From: Lichtheimia corymbifera B2541
Lineage: Eukaryota > Mucoromycota > Mucoromycetes > Mucorales > Lichtheimiaceae
Assembly: GCA_000697475.1 (NCBI GenBank)
Contig: JNEU01001006.1
Coordinates: 124,001 to 188,000, forward strand
Reading direction: 5' to 3'
DNA length: 64,000 nucleotides
The position numbers and the translations under genes are program-made. Under the pieces are notes generated by a model. The model was not told where the DNA came from and searched no databases. It saw only the letters and a program-made list of their open reading frames with translations. Within the stretch, counting starts at the first letter, position 1, and each line of letters starts with the position of its first letter. Shown here piece after piece: positions 22,685 through 33,269 of the stretch.

Positions 22685-24092
22685 GCAACCAAAAAGCCAT
22701 TCAATCAACCCCATGTTCCATTAATCCTACCTCTCTCTCAGCAGCAAGATCCGTTTCATCACCCACTTTGGTTCAAAAGAAAAAACCAACACACACACTC
22801 GCAATCCAACATCCACATATCGCACATCAGGAACATGCTTCTTTCTCTTTATCACTCTGCATTGTGCAGACATCCTTCTCTCCCTCTTTCCTTTCTGTTT
22901 GTGTATATATTTAAACTGCTTCATGTAAATGGCATTTTTTTTACCTTTCTTCCCTTTGAAAACCAACATAAAAAACTAGTAAGTAGTAGTGCCTTCCTAT
23001 CCAATTTTCCCACCACACAGTATGCAAATATACATCTATCTCGAATATTTAATCATGTACACGGCGGGTGGTTGGATCTTGAGAGAGAAAAAATGATGGC
23101 ACTAAACGCCTTGTTAATGCATGTTGCTCCTTTATCGGTGGATGATCGATCACTTTTCCTTTTACAACAATTCTCCTTTGCCAAATGGAGCAAATTGATC
23201 AATCGCACAAACACACACACTCACACAACAGCGGGAAAATTGCCTATGCTGCCAAGGTTACCTGATGATGGTGATGGGGGGATGTCTCACATGCAACGAG
23301 ATGAACAATAACAAACCTTCACACCCACCCCCAAATAAACAACCCCGAGGTAGTATTGGGTGCACAATATGATGGGTTGTATTTCGGATGACGGGTTATA
23401 TCCCTAATTCTCGGATCTACATGTTCCAGGCTTTTTACTTCTCGGAGTGATCGACACCACACGAAAAGCACATGTCAAAACATATCATATAGAGCATTTA
23501 TTTATTTCAACAACGGATGAATATGCATGTGAATAACATCAGCAAGCAGATAACAATCATAAAGGTAGTAATAGTAGGAGAGAAATAGTGTTATTGAATT
23601 AATTGAGCATTCATTAATCATTACAACGTATATTACTATGCAAGCATTGAGGGGAGGAGGAGGAAAAGGAGAAGTGAAAGGTTTATCCCAATATCAGCAA
23701 TGCTAGGTAAAAGAGTAGTATTTGTCTTTCCAACCAGCGGAAAAGAGACAAAGCATCGATCCAGTCAGTATTTTTATATGCATGGTATGTGTGTGCGTGC
23801 GCATTGGAGGAGAATGTAAAAGATCGCTTTTGTGTAAAAGTACAAGTAAGCCATAGACAAACGGGGAAAGGGGAAGCATAATATTTTGTGTGCGCGCTTT
23901 TGATGGGAGGAGTGTGATACAAATGGGGGGGAGGGGTGTAGGAAACAGGCGGTGTGTGGATGCATCGAATGAAGAAAAAGCGAAAGGAATCATAACGTGG
24001 TGTATAAGATGTAGTATGGGAAAAATGGAATGGATGTTTTTTTGTGCAAGTGAGTGGTTTTAGAGAGAGAGAGAATCGAGAACATGTGGGAA
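22685..24092. other. convergent spacer between two regulators
   Basis: About 1.4 kb between two convergent stops. A CA-type repeat occurs near 23210-23226. No gene is supported; open frames here are short and compositionally skewed. Confidence 0.4.
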
Positions 24093-24941
24093 TCAATCCA
24101 TGGCTGTGGATAATGAGGCTGCTGACGAGTCATCACTCACAATTCGTAGTAGTCTTTGTCGTTCGCGTGTTCGAATGGCTTGGCGTCTGTTCTGGAACCA
24201 GATTTGGACTGTCCTAGGTGTCATGCCTAATTGTCGACCAAGCTCAGCCCTTAACTGAGTCGACGGAAATACCGTACGCTCAAAGACACGATTCAACACC
24301 TGGAGCTGCTTTGCGTTTGCGCGTCTTCTTTTGGCCTTGACGGGTGGCAATGATGGTGATGATGGTATAAGGGATGATACCGGCTCCTCTTGATCGTCAT
24401 CCTCACTGCTGCCACTGCTGCTATGTGAGGTGCTATCTTCGCGGTAGTAACGTCGAGCTTGCTTTTTCAAAGGGAGTGTTCTTGTAGATGTGCTACTACT
24501 GCTTTCGGATACCATGTTGGGCAAGCTTGTTGTGCTAGTATTTGTTGTTGTAGCCGATGTGCTATTGCTCATGTCAGACGCAACCGAGGACACTGATGAT
24601 GCCATTGAATGATGCATCCAGATACTGTTGGCTGTTGCTGATGATGATGCTGGCTCCAACGGATGAAGTGGCTTTTGTGATGGCATGGGTGGCAACATAG
24701 GAAGTTGTTGTGCAGGCCATACATCCATAATGGATGGCAACTGACAACACCCCGATGATGCACTGACTGGTGATTGGATAGCACTATTACTATCGTTGCT
24801 ACTGCTAGGTGAAAGCGTAGGCTCCAAATCTTCACCACAAAGCAAATTGGAAATATCAAGCACGGAGGGACGTGGTGGCCGAGATGGCTGATCAGTATTG
24901 CTGGCTTGATTCAGCATGCTGTTGACGGAAAATGCAGACAT
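24093..24941 (-). CDS. homeodomain transcription factor
   Basis: Intronless, 282 residues. The homeodomain is at about residues 203-261: it starts KRRRANAKQLQVLNRVFERT, and helix 3 carries the invariant WFQNRRQ core. Upstream is a Ser/Thr/Pro-rich region with an acidic block (EDDDQEEP). The position near the C-terminus with a disordered N-terminal region is usual for fungal single-homeobox regulators such as Yox1/Pah1-like proteins; the exact subfamily cannot be fixed by eye. I took the ATG at 24941 rather than upstream in-frame codons because the sequence above it contains a GT microsatellite and encodes a poorly protein-like stretch. Confidence 0.93.
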   Translation of the reverse strand: MSAFSVNSMLNQASNTDQPSRPPRPSVLDISNLLCGEDLEPTLSPSSSNDSNSAIQSPVSASSGCCQLPSIMDVWPAQQLPMLPPMPSQKPLHPLEPASSSATANSIWMHHSMASSVSSVASDMSNSTSATTTNTSTTSLPNMVSESSSSTSTRTLPLKKQARRYYREDSTSHSSSGSSEDDDQEEPVSSLIPSSPSLPPVKAKRRRANAKQLQVLNRVFERTVFPSTQLRAELGRQLGMTPRTVQIWFQNRRQAIRTRERQRLLRIVSDDSSAASLSTAMD

Positions 24942-24960
24942 GATGGTTGATTTGATATGC

Positions 24961-24976
24961 GTGTGTGTGTGTGTGT
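24961..24976. repeat. GT microsatellite before the homeobox start
   Basis: Eight GT dinucleotides, 20-35 bases upstream of the homeobox start codon (CA on the coding strand), within the probable 5' leader. Confidence 0.85.
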
Positions 24977-27714
24977 ATAATATATGCGTGATGCGATTTG
25001 CGTGTGGATTGGGTTTATAGGTTTTGAGTGAATGGAGTGAAAGAAAGAGAGGAAGAGAAGAAGAAAGAAAGCCGTAACGAACGAAATATAAAGGATCTGG
25101 GTCAACTGACTTGGGGGCAGTAAATGCTGATGGCATTTATAAAAAATTGTTGCATTCTCGTAACACATTCGAATGGCTCGAGCCAATGTGTCAACTGGAT
25201 GTCTTTCTCTCGGCTATTGCTCCACCATTTTCCCCCCAAAGTCCACATTGGGGGGTGGGGGACATGCTTACATTATTCATTTGCACCCCATTCTCCGATA
25301 TCGACGTACCATCCAAATTGACCCATTGTGCCACAGATAGGGGTCTGGCCCATGATGACAAGCATTTGTCATGAGAAGCCATATACAGAGCACTTACACT
25401 CACTTCCAATATCACTCTAATACCGGTCATTCTCATTCTGGATCAAGCCATCGGTTTTATTTTACGTAACCTTGATTGCTGCTTGCTTTATTACCACCTT
25501 GTACACTTGTCAAATCGATACTGCATCTACATGATCGTATCTCTATAAAAGTAATAGCACATTTTTTACGCAGGTGTACACCAAGCGATACTTGGACATC
25601 CTCGGATCTTGTCATCATAGCCTTCCGTGAAAAAAGTTTGTTGCTTTTACCACGCTCATTATCGATATTTTCATATGAGATGGATTAGTATACAGGCATC
25701 AATGTCGCGATAAGCATAACATGGATAATGGAATAAAGGGGATCCGCAAAGCACATGTTGCATTTGACAGCATGCTTACTTGTTACTCCTCGAGCATCCC
25801 TGTTAATCCCATTATTATATTACCAACCTGCTGCTTTCATACATGCTTGAATGTTTTGTGCAGGTGGTTACTATACCTTCTTAATCTACTTTTCACATCT
25901 ATAAATGAGGAATAGCATCATCTTGCATCTTAGCTTTGCAGTAATGCAGGGCACAAATCACACCAGCAAAGGTTAAAGGGATCTTGTGTGACAAGACGGC
26001 TTTGGGGGAGCTGATGAAGCACACCAATTGCAAAGCTGTACGTAACGTGGACATTTTCAAACGAGAGTGCGGATGCGTGCTTTCATTCTTGGGACATTAT
26101 GTGTTTATTAGATGATATGGCCTGCCATATTCAGGATGTTTATCCAGAAACATACATTGTCACATGCTTTTCAATTTGATTTTACTAACTGAATCGACAG
26201 CTTTGGTGATAACAGGAAAACAATGGGGTAAGGTTTATGCCAAGAAAGAACGAGGTCGATGATGATGATGATGATGGTGTGTCTCAGGGATCGGGATACT
26301 TGGCCGACAATGGCCGATATACCCTATCCAGAGGTGGTATGCAGGCACACGTGTGCTTTGCACTCACATCAGCTGGTTAAGCATCTCATCAATAGCAGTC
26401 AGCAACATTGACATTCACAGCGCCTGCAAATGATCTATGAAAAGTAAAATGGCACATGACAAGGTGTATGCATTCGGCAAGACGTAAGATTGTTCTTTTG
26501 GAACAATGCGCACAATGAGACAAAAAGTGCAGAAATCAAGGTATTTGGATTGAAAAATCCCGACTGGCCGAGTCTGCACAACACGCCACTTTTTGGATCC
26601 AAGCATCGGTGTGTCGGTTGCAAAGTGAATGTAATTTGATATTAGTCACTGAATTTTTTTGCTCTCACCCTGATGCCATCATCAGCTTTGATTAATGAAA
26701 TGCAATAATTCATTTGCAATAAGTAATCGGCCAACCACGTGCAAGGATGACAGCCTTCAGCGCCAATAAGAGTGTCTTGCGTGTATAGGAAGGTTATATA
26801 ACCTGAGGATAATGGGCTATTCATTTCGTGTGTCGTTACACACACAAAGCTTCTTTTATTCTCTTGCTGATGATTTTCCTTTTTGGTAGTGCTTCATTGT
26901 CAAGTGGAAATGTGCCCACTTTTCGGCTGCAGGTCATATACAAAGAGCAACGTGGGGGTCGTTTTTACGTTGTTGATTAGATTGGCGCCATTGTCACGGT
27001 TCAAAAAGATTTTCATTGGTGACGATCATGATCACCCCACTTTTTCCATTGTCCTGGCTTTGTGTTGCTTGCGGAGACATATCATCAGATAGCGAACACG
27101 CCGACTTTTTCAATATGAGGATGAACCAGGTTACGGCGGAGGAAATAGAGTTTTGCCATGTCACTGAACTGAGTGCTGGTAACAATACATATGTCATGCT
27201 GAGAAAATGGCGACGACCACCCACCACCACAGGGTTGATCATGAGCAATGCTGAAATGTGATATGCCAAGCTGTGAACGTGAACCAATGCTCATTAAACA
27301 AGGAGTCAGGGGAATGCATGGTAATTGCTTTTCATCCACCATTAAAAGATCTGGTAGTTAATTATCAATCATTGCTATCTGCCATGACCCTTTTTGAACG
27401 TTGTATGTAATAATGGTCTCGTCGCCTTTAAGATTGTATCTATTAGCATCACAGTTTTTGTTTATAAGGGGTAAGAGCGCGCCGAGTCGTTCTTGCTATG
27501 TATGGGCGCTACAAATAATAACATTGGCCAAGGCACCACCGTGAGACCGTTTACATGTAGCAGGTTGATATCATTATTCTATGATGGATCTAGTAGTCAG
27601 CTGAACCAATTTGGGTATACCAATTGCCGATTTATGCATGATGGTTATCACCATAGCAGCACCTGGTAGGCTCTTTGTTAAAGAACCAGACTTAATCCTG
27701 GTGTAGACTTTCCA
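24977..27714. other. gene-poor spacer
   Basis: About 2.7 kb with no exon chain I can support on either strand. It contains a GAT-type microsatellite near 26254-26276. The first few hundred bases should hold the homeobox promoter. Confidence 0.4.
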
Positions 27715-28060
27715 TCGCTTTATTCAGCTGATAAGCCATTGTACCAATTCATGCACTCTATCATCTCATGCATCCTCCCCAACACAAACATTTATCACCC
27801 TTTCCATTTTATGCATATGGCGATTGGCAAGCCTTTTCACGCAAAGAAGATGTTGTCACTCATCATATAATCCTTTATATAGTCTTCAAAGCCCAATCTT
27901 CTATCATATTTTTGGGGAGCCTCCCTGGCAACCTGTGGATTAAAGCTTAGTTTTGTGTTCATTCAGAGGATTCATTGTTCCTTAGTCTCATATCGTGGTC
28001 GTCAGTATGATATTTGATTCTAGCTTTGCTTTCAAATACGCTGACATACATAATCGACGC
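27715..28060 (-). repeat. diverged partial copy of repeat family B
   Basis: It has the same orientation as the 14.4-14.9 kb copy. Two blocks align: around 27755-27830 (CATCCTCCCCAACA and the following CA/TTT-rich bases) with about 14610-14650, and around 27988-28030 (ATATCGTGGTCGTCA, TGATATT) with 14803-14840 (ATATCGTGGCCGTCA, TGATATT). Between the blocks identity is weak. Confidence 0.5.
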
Positions 28061-28564
28061 TTACTGTGATGCTACATATCATTATTTCATTTGCCCCACT
28101 GAATCGCAAGATGCCAGACGTTGACTATGGTGGTGCTACAACATGGAACAAATGTTCACACACCTAATGATTCCCATGGGTTTGCGTATTACATTCAAGA
28201 GGCATCCAAAGTGGCCTTTATCATATAGGATAAGGGGATAGATAGCTTTAATAAATATTTCCTTTTCGATACGATTATGCATAAATGTTATTGTTGTGGC
28301 TATCTATAAGATGAGCAACGTTCCTTTCACATCCACGTGGGGTGGTATGGCGTCGTTTTCCACCACTCGAATTAAACTATGCCTCGGACTATCATCGGCG
28401 GTTTTTATTAACTCAATACAACGAGTGAGAAAAAGAAAATCAAGATACATCGACGGCAAAATGGAATGCTTCTATGCAGACAACTTTCCCACGATGCAGG
28501 GACACATATCTTCTCCGATAAGCATTGAATAGATCAAGGAACGCGTCCATCCATATATTCTGCA
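28061..28564. promoter_or_regulatory. upstream region of the proline iminopeptidase gene
   Basis: No gene is supported. This is the only space for the promoter of the downstream plus-strand gene. No specific site can be named. Confidence 0.3.
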
Positions 28565-30460
28565 ATGTTTTTCTGTAGATATTCGTTGGTACGCCTTGTA
28601 TTCTTGGTTGTAGGCCTGGTGGGCGCAGTGTTTGGGAATGGCCTTGATGCAAAGGATGGTAAGCGGAGAATCCATATAGACTGCTCTTTCACCCCTCCAC
28701 CACAGCATGCTTATCCAACACTGCCTTGACGATCCTTCAGTTGAATCCTATTTCATTCCTGGTGCAAAGGTCTTTGACCGCTTCTTTGAATGCCCATTGA
28801 GTAGGTTGATTATAGAGTCACCTTGTGCATTGAGACTGACCTGGTGCATTTAGACTATAGCGATCCCGAGTCGCCCAAGATTACCGTCTTTGCACGCCAT
28901 CTTGTCCCAGTAGGAAAGGAGGCCCAAATGAAGACGATGCCATTCTTCCTTTATCTGCAGGTAATTATCCGGTCAATAGGGTACAAATGAAGGTGGTGTA
29001 TTGTCATGGGATATTAATATGATGCACAAAGGGAGGTCCTGGTTTCGAAGTCCCGTTGCCAAGTGACGGTAACTCAGGATGGATCAAGACCGCATTCGAT
29101 AATGGATATCAAGTGCTGTAAGTAAATTGAACAGGAGGTTGCTTTGGGGGATGGGGGGATGGAGAGACCACTCCGTTGGATCAAAATCTCCTCTAATGTA
29201 TCATGTACCTGCATTTTTACAGTCTTTTGGATCAACGTGGTACTGGCTTATCGACCCCTGTGTCAGCTGAATCCCTTCAGGAACTTGGTGACGATCAAGA
29301 CAAGCTCAACTATCTCGTGCATTTCAGAGCAGACAACATTGTACGTGATTGTGAGACCATCCGCAAGAATTTGACAGCTGGTCGATCATCTGATGCCGAT
29401 AGCAAATTGACGCTTTTGGGCCAAAGCTTTGGTGGATTTTGTATCACTACTTATTTGAGTCTCTTGTAAGTACATATCAAGTACCAATGTTGAGGAACAT
29501 CCCAAAAATAGACCAACGCATATCATCATTATCATTGTAGCCCTGATTCTGTCAGCCACGCCTATATCACTGGAGGTGTACCACCGCTCGTTAATGATCC
29601 TGACCCAGTATATCGATCCCTGTACCCTCGCATCTTGAAAAGAAACAAGGCTTATTACGCAAAATATCCACGCGATGTGGAACGTGTGCGTCAGATCCAT
29701 GAACATCTTTCTCAAGTTGAGGTCACTCTTCCCAATGGTGGTCGTCTATCACCTCGTCGCTTTTTGCAATTGGGTATTTTGTTTGGCCAAACCCCTGGAT
29801 ATGATACATTGCATCAATTGGTGTTGTCAGCAGCAGCAGATTTGGATCGACAAGACGAGCTTAGCTACCGCACTCTTTCTCGCATCCAGGGTCTGCAAGA
29901 TTGGGATACCAATGTCATTTATGCTATCCTCCATGAACCTATTTATTGCCAAGATGGTCATCCTAGCAACTGGACTGCTGAGCGATTGTTATCCGAAGAG
30001 CCTTTCAAATCTGATTTCGAGTGGCGTGCCGATAAGCTCAAGCCTGATCAGCCTGTTTACTTCACAGGAGAAACTATTTATCCATTCATGCTCGATGATT
30101 ATGCTGAGCTACGACCATTGAAAAAAGTTGCCAACATGCTTGCAGAATATAAAGGCTGGGGAAAGCTCTATGATGAAGACGTGCTCGCAAAGAACAAAGT
30201 ACCTGTCGCTGGTGTCAGCTACTATGAAGACATGTTTGTCGACATTAATCTCTCCGAGGAAACAGCATCCAAGATCCAAGGATTCCAACAATGGGTCACC
30301 AACCAATATGCTCACAAGTACGTATATACTGTTCCCTCTCAATCCACTGTGTTTTATTCACTTTTATCTTTTTCTTTCTAGCGGTGTGCGTGTGGATGGC
30401 GAGAATGTTCTCAGTTATCTCATGAAGTTGGCTGCAGGCGATGAAGCTTACAATCGATAG
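28565..30460 (+). CDS. proline iminopeptidase (S33), probably secreted
   Basis: Seven exons (28565-28658, 28741-28800, 28854-28960, 29032-29117, 29223-29465, 29541-30317, 30382-30460) give 481 residues. The enzyme releases N-terminal proline from peptides. After a clear signal peptide (basic start, then LVRLVFLVVGLVGAVFG, residues 8-24), the family pattern follows: FFECPL, FFLYLQGGPGFE (oxyanion HGGPG-like motif), LLDQRGTGLS, and the nucleophile elbow LLGQSFGGFC with Ser near residue 186. A C-terminal NQYAHNGVR segment is a candidate for the catalytic His. Most fungal relatives are cytosolic, so the signal sequence is notable. Exon 1 supplies only the leader; the acceptor at 28741 was chosen because it alone keeps frame into SYFIPGAKV. 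Confidence 0.9.
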
Positions 30461-30691
30461 AATGACTGATACCCGAGTCGAATAAAAAGAAGATGATGCG
30501 TCTTTATTTGCGGTTGTCATGTGATTACAATTGATGCAGCATACTCGCGTGTTGTATAATAATAGTCGTTAAATGTTGGATTGTGCTCAACATGTATTCA
30601 AATAAAATCATCCAATATCAGTCGAAGTTCGTTGCTATGCTTGATGAGACGGCGTGTTTATTACATCTATTGGGACCAGTCGTGTATGATT

Positions 30692-31070
30692 CTAATCCTC
30701 GTAGCCAGCGGGGGGGTTGCGAGCTTGGTTGGGGACTATGGTGATGGTGGTGTGACAAAGAAGTTCGTTAGCTGGTACTGTCATGATACTGCCACGAAAA
30801 CTACGCGACAAGAATAAACATAGAGTACATACGAGGGTAAGTGATTGGCAATGGAGGCACACCCTTGTAGCCAAAGTATTCGCGACGGATCTTGGGTACT
30901 GTCCAAACCATAACAGGGCCTGTGTATATATGTAGTGAGTGGAATTGGAAACCATGGAAGCAAGCAAAAGTGGGGTTGCATGAGGTTCATTGTGTAATGT
31001 ACGCACCAACAGCACCAATGAGGCAGGACCAAAAGATGACGGGCTTCTCGATGGCGAATTTGCGCAACAT
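30692..31070 (-). CDS. complex I 9.5 kDa subunit (NUXM-like)
   Basis: Three short exons (31070-31007, 30919-30833, 30735-30692) give 64 residues. The sequence reads RKFAIEKPVIFWSCLIGAVG, then GPVMVWTVPKIRREYFGY, then PLPITYPLPN and a PPAGYED end. This matches the pattern of the fungal NADH:ubiquinone oxidoreductase 9.5 kDa subunit (Neurospora 9.5 kDa, Yarrowia NUXM): one membrane helix, Pro-Ile-Arg type motif after it, and a GYDD/GYED end. It is an accessory subunit of mitochondrial respiratory complex I, in the inner membrane. It is slightly shorter than relatives at the N-terminus. It is divergent from the next gene, with 253 bases between starts. Confidence 0.85.
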
Positions 31071-31323
31071 GGTATGAATCGCTAAAGGGAGAACTGTGTG
31101 TCGGGCAGCGATTGTGTGTAAGGAAATGAGCCCCTTCCACTCAGCCATAAACAACCGTATGACGTCGCTCTTTTGCGGTTTTTGAAAGGTCGCCCAACGC
31201 TCTCATTTTTGGCGGATACAAAGAGGCCATCATGCAGGACCTATTTCTCTCTCTTTATCTTTCTTCTTTTTCCTTTGTATTCTTAACATCATATATACCC
31301 ACATCATTCAATCATATAACAAA
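31071..31323. promoter_or_regulatory. compact bidirectional promoter
   Basis: 253 bases separate the start codons of the complex I subunit (minus) and the unknown coiled-coil protein (plus). The plus-strand side is strongly pyrimidine-rich (CTCTCTCTTTATC and TTCTTCTTTTTCC at about 31246-31274), a typical fungal leader. Both promoters must share this interval. Confidence 0.6.
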
Positions 31324-32537
31324 ATGGTCTTACATTTACCTATCACACACGATACCACAGACAATCATTCATCCAATACAACACATGCATTTACCAATAC
31401 AAAAAAGAAAGCCTCGAGAAAAGTACGCTTTGCAGAGGATACTTTATCAAATCAGGTATGGAGATTTCCTTTCTTCGTATATGTATGCGAGCATTTCTCC
31501 ACACGCTTGTACACACATGTGTATCCAATCCCCTGATATTTTGAGGGGATGATCGATCTAAACTCTCTTTTGATGCTATTACAGAAGACAGAGCATTGGC
31601 TCCAAGAACTGTGTACTATCGAATCGGCTATTGAAGACGACTTATTACAATGCGACTTTGATGAACTGAGCGAAAAAACTGAAGAAGCACATGCCATGAT
31701 GGAGATGATACTCAGCACTCAAAAGAAGATTTGTGATGACAATATGCGTCAAGGTAATATGACGTAACTAGGAGGATCATCTTCATGTACTCATCCCTAT
31801 CTTTCTATTTCTCTCCCCTGTTCTCCGTGGTTACTTTATTCGACATTCAATAGCCGCCATGTGGCAAGAAAAATTAGATGCGTTGGAGAATAGCAAACCA
31901 TCCATAGCAACACAAAGAATACTCGAATCATTGGCAGCCATGGCAACTCGAATCAACAATAATGTATCATGCGACAGGTATGTTATGCACCACCAACAGC
32001 AAGTTGAGTGGGACATTCTTCTCTTCATGGATTGCCCATATGGGGAAGTACCTTAAGCCTATACTCACATCATGGCATAATCGGCTGCTCCTACTTGTAG
32101 TCATTATTCATTCACACTCAACCCCTCCTCGGTCGAGACTCCATCTTTTATGCAAGAACAACAACATCCCACTATTATGCATCGTCGGACGAATAAGGCG
32201 GAAAGTGAAATGAGCACGATGGCAGACATTAGCAACAACAAGTAGGTATATTATTTATACCGACGACTTCAACCTCCTCTTCTCCTAATATACAATTTGT
32301 TCACGTAACGATATCTAGAACCAATATGGAATGCATTATGATCGGCGTATCGGACAATGGGGGGAATACGATAAATCAAACCAGTATATCAGAAAGGATA
32401 CTCCAACCATGCAGGTACCGGATCGCATCCCATGAGGCGATTACCATATATTGACATGATTAACGTTTAGGAGCCAGAGCTTTGACAAGCTCGATGTCAT
32501 CCTTCAGCATTCACCGCAAAAGGCTGCCACAGATTAG
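31324..32537 (+). CDS. unknown coiled-coil protein with a KVRF motif
   Basis: Six exons (31324-31455, 31585-31753, 31854-31977, 32101-32241, 32319-32414, 32471-32537) join in phase to 242 residues. Residues 27-40 contain the basic run KKKASRKVRFAEDT; KVRF fits the consensus of protein phosphatase 1 docking sites. From about residue 45 to 135 the sequence is helical and charged (TEHWLQELCTIESAIEDDLL, SEKTEEAHAMMEMILSTQKK), consistent with a coiled coil. The C-terminal half is polar, with Gln and Asn clusters. I do not recognise a family. All five introns are short and canonical, which supports a real gene. Confidence 0.65.
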
Positions 32538-33269
32538 TAGTGGAGTTATCTCGCACACCTGCTACTTCTTTAGTGATGTTGATTGTTGGTCACCTACGTA
32601 CTACCTATCCTTATTAGACTCTTGTATCAACGCAATGCATGCTACACTCTTATCATGACATCCACTCTTGTTAATTACCAACTATACTACCATTCATCAC
32701 ACAATGCGCAAACCAATAAAAATGTTATCATCGATACATCACGTTGCCTATACATGTGACAGCAGAGGACACAGCGAGTGACCATTGACGCTCTCTATAC
32801 AGCACCATCGCCGTACAGCCAATACCCTTTCCGAATTGCTTTGATGGAGAGCCACCTCCGCCATCACTCCTATAATATCATCTGGTTTTATGTAATTTCA
32901 CTTTTCTCCACTCGGCCGAATGTATGGAGGTGTTATCATTGTTTGGATAAGAAAGAATCCAATACTTGGAACAGAAATCTAAACGCAATTGACGATTTTA
33001 TCATTTAAAGTATACTTGGAAGTATATAAGCTTGAGACTTTGACGTAAGGTTTGCTTGGTTAATGCCTGTATCTCTGTGTGTAACGTAAATAGCGGGATG
33101 CATTCCGATCCAAACATGAGTGAGCAAGATCTAGTTGTAGCCAATCACATCCGCGATCTACCTGACATGTCAGAATGCGTTAAGCCACGACGGCTCATTA
33201 TAGATTGACACCACCTCTTTGACCCCGCACTCTCTTTATTTCTTTCTTCTCCCCACTCTTTCGCTTGCA
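32538..33269. other. spacer upstream of ILV3
   Basis: About 730 bases with no supported gene. The segment 33215-33265 is pyrimidine-rich (TTTCTTTCTTCTCC) and is the likely core promoter of the dehydratase gene. Confidence 0.4.
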
